A DNA stretch of 64,000 bases. Source: Glebionis coronaria (lineage: Eukaryota; Streptophyta; Magnoliopsida; Asterales; Asteraceae). Numbering within the stretch: the first letter of the stretch is position 1; each line of letters opens with the position of its first letter. Of the stretch, positions 31,879 to 43,656 are shown piece after piece. The stretch covers positions 286,272,140 through 286,336,139 of the forward strand of contig CM046875.1 of the NCBI GenBank assembly GCA_025667525.1, given 5' to 3'. The notes under the pieces are model-generated. The model did not search any database and was not told where the DNA came from. It worked only from the letters and a program-made list of their open reading frames with translations. Both the position numbers and the translations under genes were made by a program.

Positions 31879-34800
31879 TGATATGAGCTTAAACTCATAT
31901 CCTTTTATCAACAAATAACCCTAAAACATGAAGCAAAATACCAATTTATCTTGCAAAAATAGTGTTATGTGGTATGTTTGTGTTTGTGTACACTTGTGTA
32001 GGTAAAAGGATACATTTTCAAGCAAACAAAGAAAAATCGAGCTCAAATGGATGAAAAAGACAAAGAAGGATCAAAAGTATCAAGACTTTGAAGTACAAGG
32101 ACCTATCTTGACAAATTGCCAAAGTTGAATGACTAAAGTGCAAATATTGTAAAAAGTCAAGATCAAAGTCAAAATTGGTCAACTATCAAGTCAACAAAGT
32201 CAAAGGGTAATTTCTGCTCAAAGATGAAGTTTGGAGGACTTAAAATACCAAAGGAATGAAGCTGCTAGCTCAAAAATGTAATCTGTCAAAGTATAGGGAC
32301 TAATTCTGCCAAGTTTGGAAAATTATTACTAGCTCAATCCATGTGACTAAGTGTTGGCCAATGAGAAGAGAGTAAATTAAGCACACGGATCACCAGCTCA
32401 TGCATTAATTTCCCACTCACAGCCGCCACTCATTTAATAACAAATCATAACAGTGTGATTCGTGTGATCATTTTTCAGCCATTCACATGACGACACGTGG
32501 CATCTTCAAGAAGGCAAAAATTTCCCAGGATCGTTTTTGAGCTAGAGCGCTTTCATGGAAAAGTATAAACATCAAAGTTGCTCAATTTTGAGAGACGAAT
32601 TCAATGGTTATCATCAATTAACATGTCATCCACTTAATCAAGAAAGCCCAAATTATTGTTCATACCTGGAAATCACTTAAACATAATTAGTCCACGTGGA
32701 GAGCTGGGATTGGTCCCAACACGTCACCAACCCCAACAATCATCTTTCTCAAGTCTATAAATAGATTGTTAGGACCTCATTTGTAACAGTTAGCAAAAAT
32801 TGTAAAAAACACACAATTTCCTTTCCTTTCATTCCTTTTCCCTTTTTAGCTAAACTACTCAAGAGTTTGACACACTCTTGAGTTAGTTAGTTAGTTAGCA
32901 TACTTTTAACAGCTTTGTAACCAACTTCCATTAATCAAAATTCAAATTCTCATTTCCCGCCAATTCTGTTCTTCATTATACTGTTCATTTCCTAGAGCTA
33001 TTGGATACTTGTGTTGCTGCATTGTGTTTGTTATGATCATTCCTTGATCATAACTGATTTTGAAGAAGAATTGTAGTTGTGTGTTCAATTCAGTCCAAGT
33101 TTTAGTAGATTTGATGATTTCAAGCCATTTTAGCCATGATGATGATTTGTAGCTATTAGTTGATTGTTGATTAGTGTTTGTCTAGTGCTAAGGTGGTGGT
33201 TAGCACTAGAATAGAGAGCACATCGCTCCTCTACTGCTCAGTGGTATCTACATAAGGTGCAAACGCCTCTTGTTTTCAATTCCTCTCAATTGTCAAATGC
33301 ATGCTACTTTCCCTAGTTAAAATCTTGTTGACTGTATGATCAAAGGTGTTAGGTTTGATAGCTAATTGATTGTAGATTAGATTGTAGCTTAAACTTGCTT
33401 TGTTGATTGTGGATTGTGCTTAGTTTTAGCTTATTGCAGTCTTTTTCAGCCTTAGTTTCTTAATTGAGTTCTAGTTGCTCTAATTGCTTGCTTATAGTTT
33501 TAAAATGTTCCTTTTTGAGTCTCAAATTTAGTAGCTAAGAGGTTTCATCCAGTCTTAACTAGCTCATTAAAAGTCTTTGAAAAATCTTTCAAGAATTCAG
33601 TAAAGGAGTGTTTGGCAACGGATTTTAGACTTAATCATTGTGTGATTTGTGTTGATTCAGTTGTTAGAAGTTGGATTTTAAACTTGATTTAGTGTAGTTG
33701 GATCAATTAGAGTACATCTTAGCTGTTATTGTTCACTCATAGGTCATTTAGCTCAAGCTGACCTTGTATTCTCTTTGTGCTTCAGTTTTAGAAACTAGTA
33801 TTTCAAAAACTTGCCAAATTCATTGTAGCATCTTCATTCCTTAGTCATTTTAACTGAAACTTGTTTTTAAAGCTCAAGTAACATCCAAAAATTTAGTGTT
33901 AAGAAGGAAATTCTACAGTTTAAGAAGATAAGCTAGAAAATAGCTTTTTGGTCAAAGTTGAGAAGCTCATTTTCTGTAATAAAGTAACCTACTGTTTTCA
34001 CAGTTCTCCTAATCCACTTCATAATTTGTTTGATTTTCTTTTACATAAACGTTTTAAAAGTGTTCATGGTTGATTTTTGAAATTTTCAGCTTTTTGCAAA
34101 ATCTTGGTCAACGCTGGTCAACGATAAGCTCTTTTCAGCTTAATTCATTTTCCTAGCTTATTACTTGATGAAAATTGTTCTAGTTTGATTTCCCGTTCAT
34201 CATTTGAATAGCTTTATCAGTTTCAACAAGAAAATCAAGTTGTGATTGTCTAGATTTTGCTGTAGCTTATTTTGGGCTTATTGATAAGTTCTCATTTGCT
34301 TATTTTACGACTTTAGCCAAAATCCTTGTTCACACGTAGCTTAATTTGGATTTAAAGTGTTTTGCAACTTGTTTCATTGAATTTGGTTCAGTAATAAGCT
34401 CAAACGAGCTTATTTGTTTTCTAAACCCGTTTTTGGCTTAATAAGTTTTTAAAATTGCACTTAGGTCCTCCTTGTTTTAACAGTGTGTAAATTTGGCTAA
34501 TCTTCCTTATTTTTAGGAATTTGCAAATTGTAGTCCTTTCAGTTTTGGATTTGGTTATAATCAGTTTACAAGTTTGTTAAGTTGTTACATATTAGTTAGT
34601 TTGTTATAGAATTTACATATTTGATCCTTGTAGTTTACTGATTTACACTTTTAGTCCCTAGACTTGTTAGAATTTACATTTCAAGCATTTATCTTTCCTA
34701 GAATTTACATTTTCAGTCCTTTAAGTTTCATATTTTACCTTTTGAATATTACTTGAATAAAAACTTGGTATTTGCAAAATGTTTTACATATAAGTAGGTA

Positions 34801-34949
34801 ATATTTTTCGTTTTACAAGGCTTTGTTGAATTAGCAAATAGAATATCCAAACAAGATTAAAAACCAAAAACAGTTAAAAACCCGATATTGGTTGGACTTT
34901 CAATTAGCAAGAACTGAGAAAAAAACGAACTGCATTATACTCAATTTCA
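31879..34949 (+). repeat. 3' LTR of B
   Basis: Matches 20358-23440 with scattered substitutions and small indels (for example two fewer AGTT units and a short gap near 33820). Followed by the GTGGT duplication at 34950-34954. Confidence 0.95.
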
Positions 34950-34954
34950 GTGGT

Positions 34955-36319
34955 GTATCCCAGTCATCATCTATCATCAAGGAGGTTTCTACTCAGGTAT
35001 TACCATCTACCTTACCAACCATTGCACCATCAGATAAGGGTAAGGGTATTTTGGTAGAAGAGAGTGTTCCAAAGGATGCAGCTCAAGTTGAGTTTGATAG
35101 AAGATTAGCTGCACAAATCATGGAACAAGATGAAAAGGAAAAGTCACCATTTGTTGTGACTTCAGAAGAAGGAAGTGATGGAGCTAGCTCAGACTCAAGT
35201 GTGATGATTATAGAACCAGAAAGGCTTGAGTATGGTGATGAGTTTGCTAGGGAAAAGTTGAGAGAATTGAAATTGCAGGTTGACTTTGACATGCCAGAGG
35301 TGGTTCAAATGTATCATGCTTGGGAAGACAAATGCATGGATAATCCAGACTTGACCATTTCAGATCAAATATGGGGTTTGGAGCTTCTTCTTAGAGTTCA
35401 GAAGGATTGCCAGGTAATTTTGAAACACAAGGCAAGCAATATTCTCTCAGAGTTGAAAAGGGATAGAAGGGAGCTCTACTTTATGTTGCTCAGATGTCAT
35501 GGAGTTGGATGGACATATCAGAAGTTGAAGGCTTTGACATTTGATGAGTTGGAAAACAGGGCTTATCCCATTTGGGTGAGAGTGCAGGAAGCAAACACTC
35601 TCAGACTTCTTTCAGATGAAAGAAAGGAGGAACTTGCAGAAGAAATGGAACTCAAGAAAGCTATGATTGTTCCCAGGCCAGTGAAGAAGGGAATTTCATT
35701 TGAGTTTCCAAAAGATATGGATCCACTATATCCAAGTGAAGCAGTTATAAGAAAGAGCCTCAAGCTCTCCCCATTAGAAGCTTCAGATATGGTGCAAGTG
35801 TTACCATTAGATTCCAGGAACCCAATTGTGAGCTATGAAGAAGATGAATGTGGGTTCTAGAAGATTGGCAGATTTGGCAAGGAGGTACATACTTTTTCCA
35901 CTCTCATATCTTTGTTTTCAAGTTGTGATAGAGAAGACTTGGTGGACCTTTGGAGGTTGCTGGAGACCAAGTATGAGGCTGAAGCACCAACTTCAGCTAA
36001 TGGAATAAAACTTTGGACCACATTCAAAAGAATGTGTGGACCAAAAGATGAGGATCCTGCAATATGGAAGGATCTTGAAGATGACCTCAGTGGTCTTCAA
36101 TGGAGGTTATATTCAGCTGTTGGTGTATACCATTTGAGCTATACAAAGTTTGCTGAGTATTTACTTGTGGGTGCTCAGTATTTCATATCCAAGGCTATTT
36201 TGGAAAAAATGAAGGACACTCAGCTGGAAATAGATTATTCAAGTGACGTGGCAAAAGATTTGATCAGATTTATTCATTACCAATATGAGAAGGTTTGTAA
36301 GATTCCTCCTAGTCCTTAA
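34955..36319 (+). pseudogene. Extra ORF of C, 3' part
   Basis: Continues the ORF begun at 18651 in the same phase once B and one GTGGT are discounted. It starts in a Ser/Thr-rich stretch (SQSSSIIKEV), then a Lys/Glu-rich helical region (EFDRRLAAQIMEQDEKEK; EKLRELKLQVDFD) and a long helical domain with W-x-LELLLRVQKD-like text. TAG at 35858-35860 breaks it and the same phase continues to 36319. The last ~130 residues form a compact domain (LWRLLETKYEAEAP, GLQWRLYSAVGVYHL, DLIRFIHYQYEKV), the type of C-terminal module I associate with extra ORFs of Asteraceae copia elements. Function unknown. Together the two parts span about 1020 codons. Confidence 0.72.
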
Positions 36320-36357
36320 TGCTTATTCAGAAACTTGATCATAAGAGTGGATATAAA

Positions 36358-36371
36358 GTTTAGGGGAGGAT
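36358..36371 (+). other. Polypurine tract of C
   Basis: TTTAGGGGAGGAT directly before the 3' LTR start TGTTGGGG. Confidence 0.85.
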
Positions 36372-36886
36372 TGTTGGGGATAAATAAAGGCCAGATCACT
36401 TGAGCGCTGACAAGAACAAAACAAGCGTTGACAAGAACAAAACAAGCGCTGACAGCTCAAGCGTTGACAAGTTAAAGTCAAGCGTTGACACATTAAAGAC
36501 AAGCACTGATGGAAGATATATTCTACACGTTTATTATATTCTAGAATACTTCTAGTAAGGATAGAAACGACAATGTATTTTCTATATTTATCTTTACCTA
36601 TAATAGCTGATACGTAGATTATTGTACACGGCTTCTTATGTCTATAAAAGAAGGCCTTTAGGTTAATGTTTAATATAAGTTTTCATTCGTAAACATCTTT
36701 CATTGTAAGCAAGTTCGATATTAATAATCAAAGTGAAAGTTTGTTTATATCTTGTGTGTTCTTGTTTAAGTGTTAGATTCCGCATAACACTTAGATTCAT
36801 AAAGCATATACAAAGGTTTCTCTACGTGTATTACTTGATCTAATCTCGTATACACAAAGCTAATCGATCTAAGTTTGGGATCAACA
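36372..36886 (+). repeat. 3' LTR of C
   Basis: 515 bp, about seven differences from 10400-10914 by eye. It carries the decamer array (36403 to ~36512) and TATA at 36643, and is followed by CTACT. Confidence 0.95.
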
Positions 36887-36891
36887 CTACT

Positions 36892-37540
36892 TAATTAGTA
36901 TGTTTAAACAGATATTTAAAAAGTTAGTTAAATAAAGTGGTAGTGGGGTGTGACTGGGATGGAGGGAGTGAGGTGGTGAGTAGTGATTAGATTGTGGGGG
37001 TGACATGACATGTTGATTGGTTGGGAGGAGTTTAAGTGTTTGATGCTTTTAGTCCCCTGCTTTCCAAATAATGTTAATAACAGGTTTCCAACAACTCTTT
37101 CCCATCTCCTTTGTATTTACAAGTTTTTGTTTTCTTAAATTAGCCACAATAACTTTTGATAAGTTGTTTCAAGGACTATATATGCATTATTCAAGGGCTT
37201 TTCTTGTATTATCTTCAAACATGAAGGACCTTTCTTGCCAAATATGTTTTCTCCAAGGGCCTTTCTTGCCAAATCTTCAAAGATGAGGGACCAAAGTTGA
37301 CAATCTTCAAAACTTCCAGGGTATTTTTGGAAATTCATTTATCGGGTCCGGTTCTTTGTGCGGCTTCATTTCCCGTGTTCGTTTTTGCTTGATTCTTGTG
37401 ATCTTTTGGTGAATTCATGATATCCGTACCTAAAATACACAATGAACAAACACAAGCATATTTTGGGGTATTTTAATGATATTTTAAGCGTTTTAAGCCC
37501 GATATGAACGATGAGACTATGTATAATTGCAGTCTCATCA
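36892..37540 (-). repeat. D3: start of the LTR right of element C
   Basis: The minus strand begins at 37540 with TGATGAGACTGCAAT, as the D1 LTR does at 47937. It includes a terminal hairpin (arms GATGAGACT and AGTCTCATC, 37510-37539) and the segment with CGGATATC, matching 48045-48130 in D1. The LTR continues left of C at 10399. The flanking GTAAC (37541-37545) would be its target duplication. Confidence 0.8.
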
Positions 37541-37554
37541 GTAACCATTATCCA

Positions 37555-39883
37555 CTGATCGACTACAGGGTGCTAAGCACTTTTCCAAGATCGATTTACG
37601 ATCATGCTACCATCAGTTGCGAGTTAAAGAGCAGGACAATTCCGTGACTGTCCTTCGCACACATTATGGTCATGTTGAATTTGTGGTTATGACTTTTGGT
37701 CCCACGAATGCCCAGCAGCAATTATGGACTTAAGAAATCGAGTTTTCGTGAATTTTGGACAAGTTCGTCATTTTGTTCATTGCTAACATACTGATCTTCT
37801 CTAAGTCTAGAGGAGAGCACGAAGACCATCTTCGCTTTATGTTACAAATTCTACGACAGAAGAAATTTCACACTAAAATTTTTTGCAGTACAAATTTTGG
37901 TTGATTAGAGTGAACCGCTGAATCACATTGTTTCTCACGGTTAGTTTTATCATCACTAAGCTTACGTGTGAAGGAGATAATCCTACACTAAATTATGTGT
38001 TCCAGAGGATCCTATGCTAAGAGAGATCTAACTGACCGAGACCCATAGTCTTCCAAAACCTTCTATGTATCCAGTTTCTACAAAATGTACTGTTGATACA
38101 AAAGTTAGATGGACCAAGCTTGACCTGAATAAGGCTTAATTCGGGGTCTTGTGGACTCCGGCTCTTGCACCAAGTGAAAGTTGTTATGAGGACCATGCAC
38201 ACTAAACAGACACCGTTAGGCTTACAGTGGGTTTGTGACCCATGATTAGACTTTGGCGTGAGAGTAAGTAACCAATTTGAGTATATTAGAGCTTATGGTA
38301 TTGCGTGTATCGTACCTTTGTGGAACCATGGGGGTTCCTTTTATACCCCAGAGAGTCCAGGCTGGGCTCCCTGTTCTTGCGGCCTAAGGAAGAGATAATG
38401 ACTCCAAATAGCTTGATCCTTATCGCCTAACCAATGTAAGTGTATATCTCTTTTCCTTAGGCGAATAAATCTATAATATAGGTTATATTATGTCTGATCC
38501 TGTCGCACTGCGACAAGGACCTGGTTAAGTAATAAACCGTATGTGCGACAACGGCTAACTGGGCCTCCTGGGTTGCGCGCGCATCGCATAAGCATCAATC
38601 CATTCCTGATGGATACAGGTAGTACCCATGAGTCGGACTATCCAGTCCGACTAGGGACTATACGTCATCATGTACCATGATCCCAACCCAATTTTGGTAG
38701 GACGGTGTGAAACAAGATGCAGTTATGTTCATATCTAAATGCTTGACATACCAGCAGATTAAGATAGAACGGCAACATGCTAGTAGTTTATTTCCAACCA
38801 TCAGAAATTCCTGAATGGAAGTAGACAAGATCTCCATGGATTTTGTTACCAAACTAACGCAGGCTCAGAAGAAGCATAATGCTATCTGGGTTGGCGTTCA
38901 ACCATTTAACCTAGCCTACACGTTTCTTTCATCCAAAAGGATTACGCAGTTAGTGGATATGCAGGAAGTTCAGCAAGAGATCGTACGACTTCCCGTTGTT
39001 CCGTCAACAATCATACCAAATAGGAATTTACGTTCATGTCCGTGTTCACATTCATGTTTACGTTGATGATCACATTTACGTCTCACGTTCGCGACCATGA
39101 CCTTGTACGCATTCACGTCCTTATTCCAGTTCACGATTTGCTTTTCACACTCACATTGATGACATTGTTCACGTTCGTGATCGTATTCTATCTTACGACT
39201 TATGTTCACATTTCGTTTCGAAAAGATTTGCAGAAAGCTTGGGAGACCAAACTCAGGTTAACATGACTTTCCATCCTCGGACAGACGTTACATACCACAT
39301 TTCACGTCTCATCTCGTATCGTTTGGCGTTACCTCCTCATATGTCGCAAGCGCACGATATGTTTCGCATATCATGTTCACCCTACGTTTCATATCACGTT
39401 CACGATATGTTGCATGTATCGCGTTCACCATATGTTACACATATTTCATTCACCATATCTCCACGTATCACGTTTACAATTTTTCACGTATCACGTTCAC
39501 AATTGTTCACGTACTACGTTTCAATATGTCTCGCGCATCATTGCTCAGAGGTTACAAATACCATAATTTCAGGTGATCTCGCGTCGTAACGTTTCATTTA
39601 CCCTTGCATGTTACTTTTTATTCACTCGATCCGATTCATGAGGATCTATCCTACGTTGATGAACCAGAAGCTTTTCCATATCGTCAAGACAGGGTCATGA
39701 AGACCAAGATTACTCTTTCATCAAGATCCTTTGGAGGAACCATCCCAAGCGGGAAGCCTCTTTGGGAACAGAGGATTCCATCTGGATTTTTTATTCTCAT
39801 TTTCTTCCATGATCCGAGTATGTTCTTTCAGCCATATCACGTTCCTAATTCGAGGACGAAATATTCTTTTAGAGGGGAAGAGC
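37555..39883 (+). pseudogene. Pol remnants of E
   Basis: RT is read at 37580-37730 ([12 protein letters not shown] text, then RVKEQD, and FGPTNAQQQ) and 37780-37940 (DILIFSKSREEHEDHLRFML). Integrase appears at 38740-38900 (CLTYQQIKIERQ; DKISMDFVTKL; KKHNAIWV) and at 39245-39350 (MTFHPRTD, then YRLALPPHMSQAHDMF). A chromodomain trace is at 39630-39790 (LSYVDEPEAFPYRQDRV; WEQR). Many stops and shifts. RNase H is not recognisable: 37950-38690 holds sequence I cannot place, including a perfect hairpin at 38631-38652. A TTCACGTT-rich patch lies at 39030-39560. Confidence 0.72.
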
Positions 39884-42800
39884 TGTAAAACCCGCATGAA
39901 AATACATGAAAAATGCCATGAATTTAAAACTTTTAATATTTTAATAGTTCACGACAGGTATATAAGTATATTAAATACGATATGACAAGATATGACACGA
40001 AGTTAAAAATCATGAATTCACGACAAGTAATAACGTATAATTTATTTGCAACACGAAAAGTATATAATAAATTCACGACAAGTGATTGCGTATAATAATT
40101 TCGACATGACAAGTTATATTACGAAATTAAGAATCACAAATATACGAAAACATGAAATACAAGTATGACACGAAATAATAAAATGGGCTTTATGATAAGC
40201 ATAAGCCTTATATGTTAAATATGGCCCAAGCCCGACCCAATTTAAATTCATCATTAAATACCAAATTATATACATATCAGATATGATATATTCCTATAAT
40301 AATTGCTTGACTATAATTACAACTTTGATTTGTTTGTTTCCACTCCACGCGTTTATTGCGAAAAGTCAGTTGCACATTCATAGATATACATATATAGACA
40401 TGAATAGTTACCCTACCTTAAACAAAAACAAATAAAAGTTGCACATATACAACAAACCTATATTTTCAAGTTCTCTCCAAAATCTAAGTTGAGGCGACGC
40501 CCGACGTTGTTTGTGATTAAAATTCATTTGGTTTATGGTCCGTGTCTAGAATTACTTTCGGCGCGAAGGTCGTAATGTAACAACAGTTAATTAGCTTGGG
40601 TTCACATGAGACTTTATTCAAATTATGGGTCGTGATCACTAGTTCATGATCAGGCGGTTCATTTGATTTCCTTCGCAGGAGGTTTGAGGTATTGTTGAGG
40701 TTTCGGTTTCGGTTTCAGTCATATATATCCCTTTGAATCTTAGCGTTCATGTCTGAATTAGTGCTCGTGTTCGAATCGGTGCTCAAACTCGTCATAGTCT
40801 CGACATTAGTACAACAGCTCATCGCGTACGTTTGTCTTTGGGTTCGATTCCGTCTTATTCAATCTTACTCATGTGTTCATGTTCGACTTCAAGTCAGTTT
40901 CGGCATACGTTCTCTTCTTATTCGGCCTTGAGGTACATACGGTTAACTGCTATTTTAATACAAACTGCACATCATAATATCATATAAAATCACCATGGAC
41001 GGTTATATGTTAAGTTAAAGACAATGCGTTAATATTTGTATATACATTATGCATGGTGTACGTGGGGATCATATTAACAAGTAAATAATATCAAAGAATG
41101 GCCTTACTACTACTCATCGTAATTATTTTTCATATTAGCCTACTAAAGATAGTAGACATAATAACAATTTAAGTACATAAACATGTGATGCATATGAGTA
41201 GTTTTAAAAAGATGTAAGGAAAACTGAAACAGGACAAGAAAAGAAGGCATTTGGATTATTATTTTATTCGGTTAATTATCGTTCGAGCTTATTAAATAAA
41301 GATGTAAATTCATTTAAACACGGACATAAATAACACATGGCTTTTCATGAACTTATTTACCGGCTTATCACGTTTTATGAATTATTAAATGGGACCATTA
41401 AGACATGGTATATTTAATTATTTACATTTAAACCATGGTATAGATTAATTAGTGTTTTTAATTTAATTATACAAGTATCAAGTTTATGGTAAAGTTTCAT
41501 TAATCATGCTATATTATTAATTAATAATCACTTATAATCATGTTATATTATTAATTAATAATTATTATATTAGACTAAAGTATTTATTATTTTATAAACT
41601 TTACTATCATATCATTTAATAAGTCATGACTTATAAAATATGTTCATTAAGCCTCGGATTATATTATATGCTTATTAACAAGCTTATTACTATTTACAGA
41701 AACTTACTATTTTTGGAAACTTACTATTTATGGAAACTTACTATTTTTAGAAAGTTGCTATATATGGAAACCTGCTATTTTTTTGGAAAGTTACTAGTTA
41801 TGAAACATCAAGTATAATAACACAACACTAAAAAATACATGATAAAACAAGTAAGAGTAAAACAAGACATGAAATAGTAAAACAAGACATGAACAAGTAA
41901 AACAAGACATGAACAAGTAAAACAAGTCAGGAACAAGTAAACTAAACTAAGAATCAGTAATTAATACATGAACCTACAACTCATTCACGTCCTTTATTAC
42001 GTAGCACTCGTGAAGTCGGAGTAGTTACTTTTCGCCTTTCATTTTCACTCGTTCCTGGACATAAGGTCCGAATATTTCGTCCTTCAGTAAGGACACTCTC
42101 TTCCTATATTTAGGATTCTCAGTTTGTAGCCATCTGTTTTTCCTAGTAGTTTAAATTAAACTTACCAGTAATTAATATGATTTGCATTTTAAATCGCCTG
42201 AGCTATATACATGCATGCTAGTTCCACCTAGTTATGGAGGTACCATAACCATAACACTTGAGGCACCGGTGTTATGACTCTTCCGCGGTGAGAGTGATTA
42301 CTTGCGGCATCCCTTTCAGTTATTGGCCATTTTATTATTATCATGTGGGGCGTATGAGTGCATCCTAATACGTGTTTATCAGATTTACACGGTGACTGCG
42401 GTGTGTGCTCTACATCCATCACATGGAGCTGATCCCTCCACCCAGACTTATATAAATAGAGGCAACCCCTCTAATTGCATGACGAGGTCACCCCTCTATG
42501 TATTCATGCACGTTGATACCTTCGTGACCTATATGGGCTCTTTGGCATTTAAAATTACAGTTTCAGTATAAGCATAAACATAAGGCTTTTCAGTATAAAC
42601 ATAAACATAATACTTTTCAGTATAAATCAGTTTTAAAACAACTTCCAGGTTTTCCAGGATTTACATATTTTCCGCTGCATTTCAAATCTTTAATTATGTT
42701 TCAATTAGTCCTACTATGTCTTTATATCCGTTCACTGAGCGTATTGCTCAGCCGTATATTTTCTTTCTATGACCCAAACGGGAGGTACCCACGGACAGAC

Positions 42801-43022
42801 TCGAGCATGGAGAGGACGTGATAGGATGGGAACTACCTTATACTTTTTTCCCTTTTGCACTTCATTTACTTTATACATTGTTTTGAGTTTATGTTTGGGA
42901 GCCGATGTTTGATTCCGTTTATCCCTATGGTCATTTATGTTTTATGACATATTACCTTGCATGCTTTGATGACACGCCATAATTATCATGTAACGGTCTA
43001 CTTATCAAAGTGGGATGTTACA
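39884..43022 (+). repeat. LTR of element E (3.1 kb)
   Basis: Starts TGTAAAACCC after the polypurine-like end and closes with GGATGTTACA at 43022. The single copy is all that is in view, so the ends rest on these signatures. It contains tandem runs at 41690-41810 (GGAAACTTACTATTT-like units) and 41860-41945 (AAAACAAGACATGAACAAGT-like units). No gene is seen. Confidence 0.65.
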
Positions 43023-43311
43023 ACAAAGGAAAACAAAAATCCAACACATATCATAAAACAAGAATGTCTTGGTTATAAACTACAATGTACATAGAGATAA
43101 ATGAAAGAGATACAAAGGAAGACATCAAGAAAGACTCCCACAGACAATCATAACCCAAAAAAGGGTAGCAAAGCCGACAAGGCCAGAACTAAACTTCATA
43201 GTATGATACATTCAAAGAGGATGTACCAACAACAATATTTCTAAATCAAGAGGAACCAACTTCCCTAGACCTACCATTTCTACCAACAAAAAATGTAGAG
43301 ACTCTACTAAG
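43023..43311. other. Unassigned stretch beside E
   Basis: About 290 bp with no frame of note. On the minus strand it follows the stop of the orphan ORF and could be its 3' untranslated end. Confidence 0.3.
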
Positions 43312-43656
43312 GGACTCCTATAACACCACCAGATGAAGAACTAGAAGCATAGTCCAATAACTTAGCACGGATCTCTTCCAATAAGACAGCAGGAGGGACC
43401 TCTCGAGCAACATCCCGTGAGCTGATAGAAACATTGTCATCAGTAGGAAGAACAAGCTGAAAAGTAGAAGGAGGAAAAGTACCGCCATCCTGAGCCCGAT
43501 TCTCAGACTGAAAATCAACCATCAGCAGGCCAACTTCATCTCCCTTACGGGACTCCAAAAAATCCAAAAAAGGCAGCTCCAAAGAAGAAAATGCATAGAC
43601 CACATCCTCAAACTTAGATTTAGCCTCTGGGGTCAAAAGCTGCCACCTGGGCCAAC
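43312..43656 (-). pseudogene. Orphan ORF fragment, not recognised
   Basis: About 115 codons open on the minus strand from the edge of the F LTR to a TAG. The text includes WQLLTPEAKSKFEDVVYAF, LPFLDFLESRKGDEVGLLM and VPPAVLLEEIRAKLLDYASS; it is acidic, mostly helical in character, with a Ser-rich end. It has no transmembrane or zinc motif. It looks like the C-terminal end of a larger coding region, cut when F inserted at 43656/43657. I do not recognise the family; it may be the tail of another element protein or a host gene fragment. Confidence 0.4.

Larger units (their letters stand above)
20358..34949 (+). mobile_element. Element B: Athila-type Ty3/gypsy retrotransposon
   Basis: Complete 14.6-kb element with LTRs of 3083 and 3071 bp, GTGGT target duplications, a tRNA-Asp-like primer site, leader, gag, protease, RT, RNase H, integrase in gypsy order, a 2-kb 3' noncoding block and a polypurine tract. 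The LTRs are about 99% identical by eye, so it is young, yet gag-pol has two frameshifts and three stops. No env-like ORF follows integrase, unlike some Athila elements. Confidence 0.95.
10400..36886 (+). mobile_element. Element C: Ty1/copia retrotransposon with an extra 3' ORF
   Basis: 515-bp LTRs at 10400-10914 and 36372-36886 are flanked by CTACT at 10395-10399 and 36887-36891. The order is LTR, Met-tRNA-like primer site, gag, protease, integrase, RT, RNase H, spacer, extra ORF, polypurine tract, LTR. Minus the nested element B, C is about 11.9 kb, large for copia. The integrase-before-RT order fixes the superfamily. A long extra ORF after pol recalls the Sire/Maximus lineage, but the product is not recognisably env-like. 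The LTRs differ at about seven sites by eye. Coding regions carry several stops and frameshifts. Confidence 0.93.
37541..43022 (+). mobile_element. Element E: decayed chromovirus (Tekay/Del-like)
   Basis: Truncated at its left by the D3 LTR. Pol traces in gypsy order lie at 37555-39800, then a polypurine-like end (AGAGGGGAAGAGC) and an LTR to 43022. A chromodomain trace and the TGTAAAACCC-type LTR start point to the Tekay/Del group. Confidence 0.75.

Noticed and set aside
35083..35763. Minus-strand frames over the extra ORF of C
   Set aside because: Shadows of the plus-strand coding frame.
38970..39209. His/Cys-rich minus-strand frame in E
   Set aside because: It arises from the TTCACGTT-rich patch; residues do not form a zinc-finger pattern.
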